A stretch of 64,000 bases of DNA, from assembly GCA_018970025.1 (NCBI GenBank), contig JAGWXF010000002.1:62001-126000 (forward strand), in the 5' to 3' direction. Each line of letters starts with the position of its first letter. Position 1 is the first letter of the stretch. The translations under genes and the position numbers were made by a program. Below are positions 8,283-16,946 of the stretch, one piece after another. The notes beneath the pieces were generated by a model. The model did not search any database. It saw nothing but the letters and a program-made list of their open reading frames with translations, and was not told the DNA's origin. The stretch comes from Actinomycetales bacterium. GTDB taxonomy: Bacteria > Actinomycetota > Actinomycetes > S36-B12.

Positions 8283-11200
8283 CGCACGGCCGCCATCATC
8301 GTGGTGTCAGCCTCGGCATCCGGATCGCGCCGGGACTTGCGCGAGGGCAGGGCCAGGACGATAAGGATCAGCAGGGTGATCCCCTGGGCCCACAGCCAGC
8401 GGCTGCGCGTCTGGTGGTCAAACCACACTCGGATCGTCGGCTGGCCGGATGGCAGGGCGAAGGCCTGCGACCAGTCGAGCATTCCCGGGGCTGCGACGGC
8501 CTGGAGGTCCTGCGCCTGGCCCGTCGCCGGGTCAACCGCAGCCGCCCGCCACCCGGTGTCCTGGATCGCGCCGACCACGAAGGTGCCCCCTCCTGAGCCG
8601 TCCGGCGGGATCGCGTCGAAGTAGGGATCGACCTGGATGAGGGCACTGGGGTCGAGCGAGAGTCGTTGTGCGAGCGCGACGGGCACATCGTTGGGACCGA
8701 CGACGATCCGCGCCCGGGTGGTCACGCCGCTGATGCTCCACAGCACCTCCCCGCCGGCGCTCGACAGCCGCCGCAGGCCGGGTGCGCCGTCCAGGACCGG
8801 GATGAGCTCGGCCGAGGTGCCCGCCGACAGCAGGACGTACCGCACGCCGTACCCGGTCAGTGCGGTGACCTCGTCCCCGCCTCGTCCCGAGGCCAGGGCC
8901 GACACCAGCGGATCGATGCGCTCCCACGCCTGCGAGGGGGGAGCGACATCGGCATCCCCCAGCATCGGCCCGGCGCCGTCGATCAGGTTGTACTGCACGC
9001 GGCCCTCGGCATCCTCGCGCAGGACCAGGGTGCGCGGGGCGGCTGGCCCGAGGGCATCGGCCTCGACGAATGCCGGGACGGCGCTGGCTGGGGCCTTGCG
9101 GAGCTTGCCGGGCGCATCGGGGAACCAGAGCACCACGGATGCGATGGGCACGAGGATGACCCCCAGGGCCAGGATCGCTGCCAGTGGCTGGGCGAAGTTG
9201 AAGCTCTCCCGTGACATCCGAGCCGGCAGCCCGTCGGCGCCCAGGGATGCGGCGGCGATCAGGGCTGCCCCTAGGAGCAGGGTTGCCGGACCAGGCCAGC
9301 TGCGCAGCGCGGTGGTGGCACCGGGCGGGGTCACCAGCACGATCACCTGGACCATCCCCAGGATGATGGCGGTCACCGCCAGGCCCCAGCACGCGGCGAT
9401 CGCCGGGAGGTGGTCGCGGCGGACCAGGGCCAGCAGCCCGGCCAGGACCAGCGGAGCACCCAGCCAGATGGGTGTCATGCCCGGGCCGCCGGGATGCAGC
9501 AGCAGGATGTCCAGCGGGGTGATGCCCGGGTCGTTGAGCGATGCGGACGTGATCCCCGGCTCCAGCAGGAACAGGGACGGATGGGCGAGCAGGTGCAGGG
9601 ACCAGGGGGCCAGGAGCACCAGGGGCGAGATGAGTGCCAGGGCCATCCGGCGGGTGACCGGCGCAGCCGCACGGCGCTGGGTGGTCCAGGCCCTGATCAC
9701 CACCGCTGCGGCGGCCACGAGGGCGACCAGCCACAGCGCCGGCACCGCGGCCGTCAGACCGGCCAGGAGCAGCCCCGTTCCCGCCGCCCGGCGGAAGGTG
9801 CCCCGCTCCCGGGAGATCCGCACGAATGAGCGGACGGTGAATGGCAGCAGGATCGCGGCCATCATGGTGCCCAGGCGTCCGGACGACAGCGCGCCGGTGA
9901 CCGCCGGCAGGAGCGCGTAGGCAACGCCGGCCCATACCCGGATGATCGTGCTGGAGATGGCACCGCGCAGCGTGAAGTAGGCAGCCCACCCGGCGATCGG
10001 GATCCCCAGGAGCATCAGGACCTGGACGGCGAGGTCTGCCTTGCCGAGCAGGATCACGGCCACGGGGTAGATGAGCATCAGGTAGGGCGCGGAAGGTGAG
10101 CTCGAACCGGGCCCGACGTCGTGCCAGGCCAGGACGTATCGATCCCAGAGGTCGCTGGCACCCCCAGGGCCCGGGAGCAGAGCGCCGCCCTGGAGGACTC
10201 CTGGTCCGAGCCACAGGGCGTAGGTCGCGGCCGTGGCGATGAGGCCCAGGCCCACCACGATGAACACGCTCGGACGGAACAGCAGTCGCTTGACGATGTT
10301 GGTGCCCGATGGCTCCAGGTACGCCGCGTCATCATCGGATGGACCGGACTCCAGCGCTGAGACGCTCGGCCCGGAGGTTGACCCGCTCGTGGTGGCGATG
10401 CCGACGAATGCCTCCAGGGCATGGCGGAACTGCCAGGCCCATCGGGGGCGGAGCGGGCGAACGACCGAGGCCGGACGGGTCGACGTGCGCTTGATGAGCT
10501 TGCGGGAGCGGCGCAGGTTGAAGGGGTGCAAGGCAATTGCAAGCACCGCCGCAATCTCATCGCGTGCCCCGGCGATGTCCTTGCCCAGGAGGAATGCCAG
10601 CGACCGCAGCGCACTGCCCAGCAGCAGCTTGAGGGCCATGAACGGTGCGCCGATGAGGCTGGCGTGCGCGAGCAGGACGTGGACGGCTGCCTCGCGGTCG
10701 GCGCGCTCGGGGTGCCTGACGCCGTTCGGTCGCCTGCCATGGGTCGATGCCTCGCGGTGGTGCACGACGGCATCCGTCGCGATGAGGACTCGCTCGCCGG
10801 CCCGGCGGGCGCGCCAGCAGAAGTCCAGGTCGTCGCGGAAGAGCGGGAGCTTGGGATCCAGGCCGCCCAGCGCGTCCCAGACATCCCGGCGGATCAGCAT
10901 CCCGGCGGAGCTGACGGCCATGACATCGCGGACGCCGTCCTGCTGGCCCTGGTCATGGTCGCCGGGATCCAGGCCGGTGAAGCGACGCCCCGACCCGGTA
11001 ATCGAGACTCCCGCCTCCAGCAGCAGCCGGCCGTCATGCCAGCCGAGGATCTTGGGCCCGAGGACGCTGGCCGACGGGTTGTCATCCGCGGTGTCGAGCA
11101 GCGCCTCCAGGCAGGTCACGGTCGGGGCGCTGTCATCATGCAGCAGCCAGACCCATGGGACGGCCTCGCGGGGCGCAGCACCTGAGCCGCCCACAGACAC

Positions 11201-11755
11201 CGCCGACTGCCGGTCCAGGAAGGCCAGGCCAGCCCGGACCCCGTCCCCGAATCCCGACCCCCGACGCGCCTCGACCACGCGATCCTCGCCCAGGGCAGCA
11301 CGCATGATCGCAACGCTGGTGTCGGCGGAACCGGTATCGACGCCCACGACCACCTCGGCCGGACGCGACTGGTTGGCCAGGCCCGTCACGACGGCCGGCA
11401 GCCAGGCCGCCCCGTCCCGCGCCACCAGCACGGCCGTCACGTAGTGCCGGCGGCGGGGCAGGGCGGGCAGCGCCCCGGTGTCGGATGCCTCATCGAAGGT
11501 GAACCACTCCGTCACCTGCTCGTCTGGATCTCCGGTGTCCCCGCGCAGCAGGCGCCGCTCCTCCTCGGTCAGCATCAGCGCCTGGGTGGACGACCACCAG
11601 TCCTCGTCTTGGGCCGGCGTGTCCTGCGGGGGCGTGTCCTGCGGGGGCGCGTCCTGTGCCTCGGCGTCCCGAACGACGGGGACCGTGTCGTTGGAGACGG
11701 CCTCGTCCGGCGGGCGACCGGACTGACGTCGGCCAGCCGCGGAGTCCTCAGTCAT
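8279..11755 (-). CDS. Large membrane glycosyltransferase, GT2 domain plus polytopic C-terminal region
   Basis: The 1158-residue protein begins with an acidic tail containing PPQDT/PAQDE repeats of 15 bp. A GT2 domain follows (about 105-350: VTAVLVARDGAAWLPAV, VVVGVDTGSADTS, and the metal motif VWLLHDDSAP). Residues 480-960 hold many hydrophobic helices, and the end is an extracytoplasmic domain with a final membrane helix. Such proteins are thought to transfer sugars onto lipid-linked or cell-wall acceptors; the substrate here is unknown. It lies downstream of whiB on the same strand and is translationally coupled to DUF5719. Confidence 0.9.
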   Translation of the reverse strand: MTEDSAAGRRQSGRPPDEAVSNDTVPVVRDAEAQDAPPQDTPPQDTPAQDEDWWSSTQALMLTEEERRLLRGDTGDPDEQVTEWFTFDEASDTGALPALPRRRHYVTAVLVARDGAAWLPAVVTGLANQSRPAEVVVGVDTGSADTSVAIMRAALGEDRVVEARRGSGFGDGVRAGLAFLDRQSAVSVGGSGAAPREAVPWVWLLHDDSAPTVTCLEALLDTADDNPSASVLGPKILGWHDGRLLLEAGVSITGSGRRFTGLDPGDHDQGQQDGVRDVMAVSSAGMLIRRDVWDALGGLDPKLPLFRDDLDFCWRARRAGERVLIATDAVVHHREASTHGRRPNGVRHPERADREAAVHVLLAHASLIGAPFMALKLLLGSALRSLAFLLGKDIAGARDEIAAVLAIALHPFNLRRSRKLIKRTSTRPASVVRPLRPRWAWQFRHALEAFVGIATTSGSTSGPSVSALESGPSDDDAAYLEPSGTNIVKRLLFRPSVFIVVGLGLIATAATYALWLGPGVLQGGALLPGPGGASDLWDRYVLAWHDVGPGSSSPSAPYLMLIYPVAVILLGKADLAVQVLMLLGIPIAGWAAYFTLRGAISSTIIRVWAGVAYALLPAVTGALSSGRLGTMMAAILLPFTVRSFVRISRERGTFRRAAGTGLLLAGLTAAVPALWLVALVAAAAVVIRAWTTQRRAAAPVTRRMALALISPLVLLAPWSLHLLAHPSLFLLEPGITSASLNDPGITPLDILLLHPGGPGMTPIWLGAPLVLAGLLALVRRDHLPAIAACWGLAVTAIILGMVQVIVLVTPPGATTALRSWPGPATLLLGAALIAAASLGADGLPARMSRESFNFAQPLAAILALGVILVPIASVVLWFPDAPGKLRKAPASAVPAFVEADALGPAAPRTLVLREDAEGRVQYNLIDGAGPMLGDADVAPPSQAWERIDPLVSALASGRGGDEVTALTGYGVRYVLLSAGTSAELIPVLDGAPGLRRLSSAGGEVLWSISGVTTRARIVVGPNDVPVALAQRLSLDPSALIQVDPYFDAIPPDGSGGGTFVVGAIQDTGWRAAAVDPATGQAQDLQAVAAPGMLDWSQAFALPSGQPTIRVWFDHQTRSRWLWAQGITLLILIVLALPSRKSRRDPDAEADTTMMAAVR

Positions 11756-11908
11756 CAGCGCCTGCAGATCTCAGGATGCTTGCTCGAGCCGGCATCCTCC
11801 GAGCCGGCACCGTCCGGAGCTGCACGGGCAGGGCCGGACCGGTCGATCCGCTCACTGGGGAACCCGGGCGCACCGGGCTACCTTACGAGGCTGGGGCCGG
11901 GGCTGTTG

Positions 11909-12184
11909 TCAGGAGACGGCCTTGCGCTTGAGCCGGCGACGTTCCCGCTCGGACAGGCCCCCCCAGATGCCGAAGCGCTCATCCTGCTCGAGGGCATACT
12001 CCAGGCACTCGACCCGGACGTCGCAGGACTGGCAGACCCGCTTCGCCTCGCGGGTGCTCCCGCCCTTCTCAGGAAAGAATGCCTCCGGGTCAGTCTGCGC
12101 GCACAGGGCTCGCGCCTGCCAGGCCATGGCCTCGACGTCAGAGATCGACAGCATGCCGAACTCAACGCCACGGCTGTCGCTCAC
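11909..12184 (-). CDS. whiB2: WhiB-family iron-sulfur transcription factor (WhiB2/WhmD type)
   Basis: The 91-residue protein carries the four cluster cysteines Cys28, Cys51, Cys54 and Cys60 in the C-x22-C-x2-C-x5-C spacing, then the turn GIWGG and a basic tail RERRRLKRKA for DNA contact. WhiB2/WhmD proteins control division and septation genes together with the housekeeping sigma factor. The start is set at GTG 12184 because GAGGAGG lies nine bases before it; an ATG at 12214 precedes that ribosome site and is rejected. Neighbours fbiA and the GT match the whiB2 locus of other actinobacteria. Confidence 0.92.
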   Translation of the reverse strand: MSDSRGVEFGMLSISDVEAMAWQARALCAQTDPEAFFPEKGGSTREAKRVCQSCDVRVECLEYALEQDERFGIWGGLSERERRRLKRKAVS

Positions 12185-12193
12185 CGCAACAAA

Positions 12194-12200
12194 CCTCCTC
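12194..12200 (-). promoter_or_regulatory. Strong ribosome-binding site deciding the whiB start
   Basis: GAGGAGG on the reverse strand stands nine bases before GTG 12184. It lies downstream of the ATG at 12214, which rules that ATG out as the main start. Confidence 0.75.
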
Positions 12201-12270
12201 GACCCTGCGTGCATGAACGTACGTGAACCCGACCCTGCGTAAACCCGACCCTGCGTGCGTGGACCTGCGT
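12201..12270. repeat. Repeated CCTGCGT motif in the whiB leader
   Basis: GACCCTGCGT occurs at 12201, 12231 and 12247, with a fourth, shorter GACCTGCGT at 12262. The copies sit in the predicted whiB 5' leader, just upstream of its ribosome site. They are spaced 30, 16 and 15 bases. They could be an operator series, an RNA element, or a decayed tandem duplication. Confidence 0.55.
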
Positions 12271-12314
12271 GCGTGAACCTGTGTCAATCCTGCAGCGAGG
12301 GGCGCGTACGCATG

Positions 12315-12346
12315 ATCACGCTCGCACGCCATCACGCTCGCACGCC
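12315..12346. repeat. 16-bp perfect direct repeat between whiB and fbiA
   Basis: ATCACGCTCGCACGCC is present twice head to tail. It lies within the whiB leader, between the CCTGCGT motifs and the predicted promoter. Confidence 0.7.
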
Positions 12347-12365
12347 GCCCACGCCCTGCAAGCGT

Positions 12366-12394
12366 ATTACAGACGTGTCATTCGCATCCGTCAA
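12366..12394 (-). promoter_or_regulatory. whiB2: Predicted sigma-70 type promoter for whiB
   Basis: On the reverse strand TTGACG (12394-12389) and TGTAAT (12371-12366) are separated by 17 bases, each one mismatch from consensus. Transcription would start near 12358, giving whiB a leader of about 170 bases that holds the repeats listed above. The rest of the 12185-12540 intergenic region (over 300 bases) shows no gene, and no clear promoter for fbiA. Confidence 0.55.
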
Positions 12395-12540
12395 GGCGGA
12401 ATGCTGCAAATCAGCCATAAATCATGCGAAGAGCAGCATTTCAGCGCGCGTTTGGTCCTTCAGGCGCCCATTTCCCTGCATCGAGCGCCAGGAGCGCTCC
12501 CGGCCGACGCCAGGGATCGGGCTGTTGCGAGGATGCGCAC

Positions 12541-13596
12541 GTGACCTCCATGACCCTTGCCGATCTGCATCCTGGGCGTATCGCCGTGCTGGCCGGCGGG
12601 ATCGGCGGTGCGCGCTTCCTGATGGGACTGCGGGCCTGCCTGCCCCCGGGTCAGGCACAGATCACCGTGATCGGGAACACCGGGGACGACATCTGGGTGC
12701 ACGGCGTGCGGGTGTGCCCGGACCTCGACACGGTCATGTACACCCTCGGCGGCGGGATCAGCGCCGAGCGTGGGTGGGGGCGCGAGACCGAGACCTTCGT
12801 CGTGAAGGAGGAGCTCGCTGCCTACGGGGTCGAGCCCACCTGGTTCGGCCTCGGCGACCGCGACCTGGCCACGCACCTGGTCCGAACCCAGTCACTGCGG
12901 GCCGGCTTCGCGCTGAGCGAGGTGACCGCCGCGCTGTGCGAGCGCTGGCAGCCGGGGGTGCGCCTGCTGCCGATGAGCGACGACCGGGCCGAGACGCACG
13001 TGCTGATCTCAGACCCGGAGCGCGCCGGCGAGCCAGGCGCGGGCGGGCAGCCGCCGACCGTGGCCATCCACTTCCAGGAGTGGTGGATCCGGCACCGGGC
13101 GGCCATCCCGGCACACGGGTTCCGGGTCATCGGCATCGAGGACGCCCGACCCGCACCCGGGGTGCTGGAGGCCATCGCCGAGGCCGACGTGATCCTCTTC
13201 CCCCCGAGCAATCCCGTCGTCTCGATCGGCGTGATCCTGCAGGTGCCGGGCATCGCCGAGGCGATCCGCCGGGCGACCGCGCCGGTCGTCGGCATGTCCC
13301 CCATCATCGGCAATGCCCCGGTGCGGGGGATGGCGGACGCATGCCTGGCGGCGATCGGCCTTCCCACGAGCCCGCTGGCTGTCGCGCAGCACTACGGCGC
13401 CCGGGAATCCGGCGGCGTGATCGACGGCTGGCTGGTGCACGCGGACGACGCCGGGGTACTGGGGGCGGTCGAGGCCGCCGGCATCCGGGGCCGTGCCGTC
13501 CCGCTCCTGATGACCGATGTCGCCGCGACGGCAGCCATGGCCCGGGCCGCCCTGGACCTTGCCGCCGAGATCGCCGGCAGCCCGGATCGCCGGTAG
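12541..13596 (+). CDS. fbiA: 2-phospho-L-lactate (phosphoenolpyruvate) transferase of F420 synthesis
   Basis: The 351-residue CofD/FbiA enzyme joins the guanylated three-carbon donor to the deazaflavin Fo, giving F420-0 or its dehydro form. The N-terminal loop [16 protein letters not shown] and the following IGNTGDD and DTVMYTLGG motifs are those of the family, as is [14 protein letters not shown] 12541 is preceded by GAGG eight bases upstream; ATG 12550 is an alternative. fbiB begins six bases after the stop, so the two are an operon. The gene is divergent from whiB, as in mycobacteria. Confidence 0.95.
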   Translation: MTSMTLADLHPGRIAVLAGGIGGARFLMGLRACLPPGQAQITVIGNTGDDIWVHGVRVCPDLDTVMYTLGGGISAERGWGRETETFVVKEELAAYGVEPTWFGLGDRDLATHLVRTQSLRAGFALSEVTAALCERWQPGVRLLPMSDDRAETHVLISDPERAGEPGAGGQPPTVAIHFQEWWIRHRAAIPAHGFRVIGIEDARPAPGVLEAIAEADVILFPPSNPVVSIGVILQVPGIAEAIRRATAPVVGMSPIIGNAPVRGMADACLAAIGLPTSPLAVAQHYGARESGGVIDGWLVHADDAGVLGAVEAAGIRGRAVPLLMTDVAATAAMARAALDLAAEIAGSPDRR

Positions 13597-13601
13597 CCGG
13601 C

Positions 13602-14957
13602 ATGCCCGAGCCCCTGACCGTCGTCGGACTGCCCGGCCTGCCGGCCATCGAGGCCGGCGACGACCTGGCGGGCATGATCGTCGACCTGGCCCGCCAGGTG
13701 CCCTGGCCCGACGGCACGGTCGGGCTCGGGGACGGCGATGTCATCGTGGTGACCAGCAAGGTGGTGTCGAAGGCCGAGGGCCGGGTGATCCCCGCGCGCA
13801 CCCGACTGGACGCCATAGCGCAGGAGTCCGTCCGCGTCGTGGCAACCAAGGCAACCCCGCGCGGCCCCACGACCATCGCCGAGACCCGCCATGGGCTGGT
13901 GATGGCAGCAGCCGGCGTCGATGCCAGCAACGTCGATGCCGGCCATGTGGTGCTGCTGCCCGTCGACCCGGACGCATCGGCCCGCCGGCTGCGGGCCCGG
14001 GTGCAGCAGGCAACCGGCCGGCAGGTGGCGGTCGTCGTCACCGACACGATGGGCCGGGCCTGGCGGATGGGGCTGACGGACGCTGCGATCGGCGTCGCCG
14101 GCCTGGCGCCGCTCGATGACCACACCGGTCGCCCGGATGCCTGGGGTCGGCCACTGGAGATGACCGTGATCGCCATTGCCGATGAGATCGCCGCGGCCGC
14201 GGACCTGGTCAAGGGCAAGGCAGCCGGCGTGCCCGTCGCCCTCGTCCGAGGTGCCTCAGCCTGGGTGACCGACGAGGACGGCCCCGGCGCAGCAGCGCTC
14301 ATCCGGCCCAGGCAGGAGGACCTCTTCTGGCTGGGCACGGCCGAGGCGATCGCCCTCGGACGGCAGCGCGCCGTCCACGATCGGCGCACGATCCGCGAGT
14401 TCACCGATGAGCCGGTCCCTGACGAGGCCATCGCGGCGGCCGTGGCAGCGGCGATCACCGCACCGGCCCCCCACCACAGCACCCCCTGGCAGTTCTGCGC
14501 GCTGCGTCCGGGCCCGGTGCGCACCGGCCTGCTGGATGCCATGCGGGAGCGATGGATCGCGGACCTCTCTGCGGTCGACGGGATGTCCGAGGAGTCGATC
14601 GAGCGCCGGGTGCGGCGGGGGGACGTCCTTCGCCGCGCACCGGTCATCGTCGTGCCGTTCGTCGACCTGGCAGCGGGCGCCCACGCCTATCCCGATGCCC
14701 GTCGCCGCGACTTCGAGCGCGACCTGTTCATGGTGGCCGGCGGCGCGGCCGTGCAGAACCTCATGGTGGCGCTGGCTGCCCATGACCTGGGATCCGCCTG
14801 GATCTCGTCGACGATGTTCTGCCCCGAGGTGGTACGCGAGGTCCTCGGCCTGGCACCGACGGTCATGCCCCTGGGGGCCGTCGCGGTCGGGCATCCCGCC
14901 TCAGGCCCCCGGCCGCGGCCCCCGCGCGATGCCGGTACGCACCTTCGCTGGGTGTGA
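13602..14957 (+). CDS. fbiB: Coenzyme F420-0:L-glutamate ligase with nitroreductase-like domain
   Basis: The 451-residue bifunctional FbiB adds the gamma-linked glutamate tail to F420-0. Residues 1-245 form the CofE ligase domain ([31 protein letters not shown]). Residues 250-451 are an FMN-binding nitroreductase-type domain ([41 protein letters not shown]). In mycobacteria the second domain reduces dehydro-F420-0 and is needed for full tail length. The length agrees with mycobacterial FbiB. The open frame extends upstream over fbiA, but ATG 13602 is the family start. Confidence 0.95.
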   Translation: MPEPLTVVGLPGLPAIEAGDDLAGMIVDLARQVPWPDGTVGLGDGDVIVVTSKVVSKAEGRVIPARTRLDAIAQESVRVVATKATPRGPTTIAETRHGLVMAAAGVDASNVDAGHVVLLPVDPDASARRLRARVQQATGRQVAVVVTDTMGRAWRMGLTDAAIGVAGLAPLDDHTGRPDAWGRPLEMTVIAIADEIAAAADLVKGKAAGVPVALVRGASAWVTDEDGPGAAALIRPRQEDLFWLGTAEAIALGRQRAVHDRRTIREFTDEPVPDEAIAAAVAAAITAPAPHHSTPWQFCALRPGPVRTGLLDAMRERWIADLSAVDGMSEESIERRVRRGDVLRRAPVIVVPFVDLAAGAHAYPDARRRDFERDLFMVAGGAAVQNLMVALAAHDLGSAWISSTMFCPEVVREVLGLAPTVMPLGAVAVGHPASGPRPRPPRDAGTHLRWV

Positions 14958-14975
14958 GTGCGGCGGCCCGACCGA

Positions 14976-16055
14976 TCAGCTGCGGTCGCTGGAGAAGCGA
15001 ATGGTCGTCGCGGCCAGCTGCGACCCGGGCCAGATCCGCACCCCGGTGAGCAGCTCATTGCCCGCGCCGATCACCGCACCGTCGCCGATGACGGCGCCGT
15101 CGAGGACGCAGTCGGCCCCGACCTGCGCATCGACCCCGACGATGCTGTTGCGCACCAATGCGCCGGCATCGATGCGGGCCCCGTCGAAGATCACCGAGCC
15201 GTTCACCACCGCCCCCTCCCCGATCACGGCACCCCGGCCCACGGACGTCCCCCCGTGCACCTGCGCGCTCGCGGCGATCGAGGCACCGTCGAGGGCGAGG
15301 AAGTCGCCCCGGCTGGGGACGGCCGGCGACGGGGCATGGCCGAGCACCAGATCGCGCGAGCCCTGGACGAAGGACAGCGGCGTACCGAGGTCGAGCCAGT
15401 AGCCGGAGTCGACCACCCCGCTGACCAGTGCCCCCGACGCCAGCAGCCCGGGGAAGGTCTCCCGCTCGACCGAGACCACCCGGCCATGGGGGATCGCGTC
15501 GATGACCGACCGGCGGAAGACGTAGCACCCCGCGTTGATGTTGTTGGTGACGATCTCGTGCGGATGCGTGGGCTTCTCCAGGAAGGCGGTCACCCGGCCG
15601 TGCTGGTCGGTGGGGACGAGCCCGTACGCGCGAGGGTCCTCGACCGGCGTCAGGTACAGGGTGACATCGCTGCCGGTTCGGGCGTGATGGTCGACGAGGC
15701 CGGTGATGTCGACCCCGGACAGCACGTCGCCGTTGAAGATCAGGACGGGGTCATCCGGGCCGGACTGCAGGTACGGCAGTGCGTGACGGATCGCCCCGCC
15801 CGTGCCGAGCGGCTCGTCCTCGGTGGCGATCACGATCTCGATGCCGAGGTCACTGCCGTCGATGAACTCCCGGAACACCTCTGCCTTGTAGCTGGTCCCC
15901 AGGACGATCCTGGTGACGCCGGCATCGCGGGCACGGGTGATCTGGTGCACCGTGAAGGGCACGCCGGCCACCGGCAGCATCGGCTTGGGGGTGTTGATGG
16001 TGAGCGGGCGCAGTCGGGTGCCCTGGCCACCGACGAGCAGCACGGCTTCAGTCAT
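14976..16055 (-). CDS. manC: Mannose-1-phosphate guanylyltransferase (nucleotidyltransferase plus hexapeptide repeats)
   Basis: The 359-residue protein has an N-terminal nucleotidyltransferase fold with the signature LVGGQGTRLRPLT and KPMLPVAG, the metal Asp in LIFNGDVL, and EKP and NAGCYVF motifs. The C-terminal quarter is a left-handed beta-helix of hexapeptide repeats (ASAQVHGGTSVGRGAVIGEG). It would make GDP-mannose from the product of ManB. A glucose- or other sugar-1-phosphate substrate cannot be excluded from motifs, but the place after fbiB matches the mycobacterial manC-type gene. ATG 16055 is chosen over the upstream ATG 16073 because the conserved N-terminus begins there. Confidence 0.88.
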   Translation of the reverse strand: MTEAVLLVGGQGTRLRPLTINTPKPMLPVAGVPFTVHQITRARDAGVTRIVLGTSYKAEVFREFIDGSDLGIEIVIATEDEPLGTGGAIRHALPYLQSGPDDPVLIFNGDVLSGVDITGLVDHHARTGSDVTLYLTPVEDPRAYGLVPTDQHGRVTAFLEKPTHPHEIVTNNINAGCYVFRRSVIDAIPHGRVVSVERETFPGLLASGALVSGVVDSGYWLDLGTPLSFVQGSRDLVLGHAPSPAVPSRGDFLALDGASIAASAQVHGGTSVGRGAVIGEGAVVNGSVIFDGARIDAGALVRNSIVGVDAQVGADCVLDGAVIGDGAVIGAGNELLTGVRIWPGSQLAATTIRFSSDRS

Positions 16056-16092
16056 TGCGCCAGCGTGCCACATCAGGGGCAGTTGGACGTGC

Positions 16093-16168
16093 GACCGGCG
16101 TCCGCGATGATGACCGGCGTCCGCGATGATGACCGGCGTCCGCGATGATGGCCGGCTTCCGCGATGAT
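16093..16168. repeat. 19-bp tandem repeat, four copies, at the TIGR03089 start
   Basis: GACCGGCGTCCGCGATGAT is repeated perfectly three times, followed by a fourth unit with two changes and a partial fifth. Each unit contains a tandem ATG pair with the next unit. As 19 is not a multiple of three, successive copies present start codons in different frames. The array fills the gap between the divergent manC and TIGR03089 genes and includes the TIGR03089 start. Confidence 0.85.
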
Positions 16169-16946
16169 GACCGGCATGGTCAGCCTGCAGCCATGGACAG
16201 CCCTCGCCCGGCGGCGTGCCGCGCGGGGCCCCGAGCCGCTGGTCACCTACGTCGACGCAGGCAGCGGGGAGCGCACCGAGCTCTCCGCGACCTCCGTTGA
16301 GAACGCGGTGGCCAAGATCGCCAACGCCCTGCGCGACGAGTTCGACCTCGACCGGGGCTCAGTCGTCGGGCTGCATCTGCCCTGGCACTGGCAGCGCAGC
16401 CTGTGGTGGGGAGCCTGCGCGGCCATCGGCGCCCGCGTGGTGCCGTTCGCAGATCCCGCGTCGGTCGACCTGCTTGCCTGCACGCCGGCAGACCTCGCCG
16501 CCCTCGCCTCGCCGGAGCGGTCCGCCGGACCGGGCAGCGAGCGGGAGGCACTGGTGGTCTCGATGCATCCCCTTGGCCTGCCGCTCGCCGACCCCCTGCC
16601 CGAGGGGTTCGCGGACGCGACCCCGATCATCCGTGCCCAGCCGGACGCATTCTGGCCTGACCCGGCAGCCGGCGCGATGGATGTCCCGGTGCCCGACGAC
16701 GCACGTACGGGCCAGCGCACCCTGGTCGCCGTCGCTCAGCGGCATGCTGCTCCCGTCCCGGGACCGGCACCCGCGAATGACCTCGATGACAGCTGGTGGT
16801 GGGCACTGGCCATTCCGCTTGCCATCGACGGCTCTGTGGTGATGGTCCGCGTCCCCGAGGATCCGAGCATCCCAGCGACCCTGGCGCTCATCGACCGGAT
16901 CGCCGAGCAGGAGCGGGCCGACCGCGTGGTCTGCCTGCCCGGCTAG
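16164..16946 (+). CDS. TIGR03089 family protein (AMP-binding-enzyme-like)
   Basis: The 260-residue protein resembles the N-terminal part of acyl-CoA synthetase-like enzymes: PLVTYVDAGSGERTELS, then SVENAVAKIANALRDE and VVGLHLPWHWQ. It lacks the phosphate-binding TSGTTG-like loop and the C-terminal domain, so it is probably not an active adenylating enzyme. TIGR03089 proteins are actinobacterial and of unknown function, and in mycobacteria they lie beside the LCP gene, as here. Starts at 16164, 16167 or 16176 are all possible. The stop overlaps the convergent PGRP gene by 4 bp. Confidence 0.8.
   Translation: MMTGMVSLQPWTALARRRAARGPEPLVTYVDAGSGERTELSATSVENAVAKIANALRDEFDLDRGSVVGLHLPWHWQRSLWWGACAAIGARVVPFADPASVDLLACTPADLAALASPERSAGPGSEREALVVSMHPLGLPLADPLPEGFADATPIIRAQPDAFWPDPAAGAMDVPVPDDARTGQRTLVAVAQRHAAPVPGPAPANDLDDSWWWALAIPLAIDGSVVMVRVPEDPSIPATLALIDRIAEQERADRVVCLPG

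Noticed and set aside
6768-8624. 618-codon forward frame over DUF5719
   Set aside because: Antisense to a gene with a proper membrane anchor and neighbour coupling; the product is Asp/Arg/Gly-rich and featureless.
12255-13601. In-frame upstream extension of fbiB covering fbiA in another frame
   Set aside because: fbiA is clearly coded in the other frame there; the CofE domain begins at 13602.
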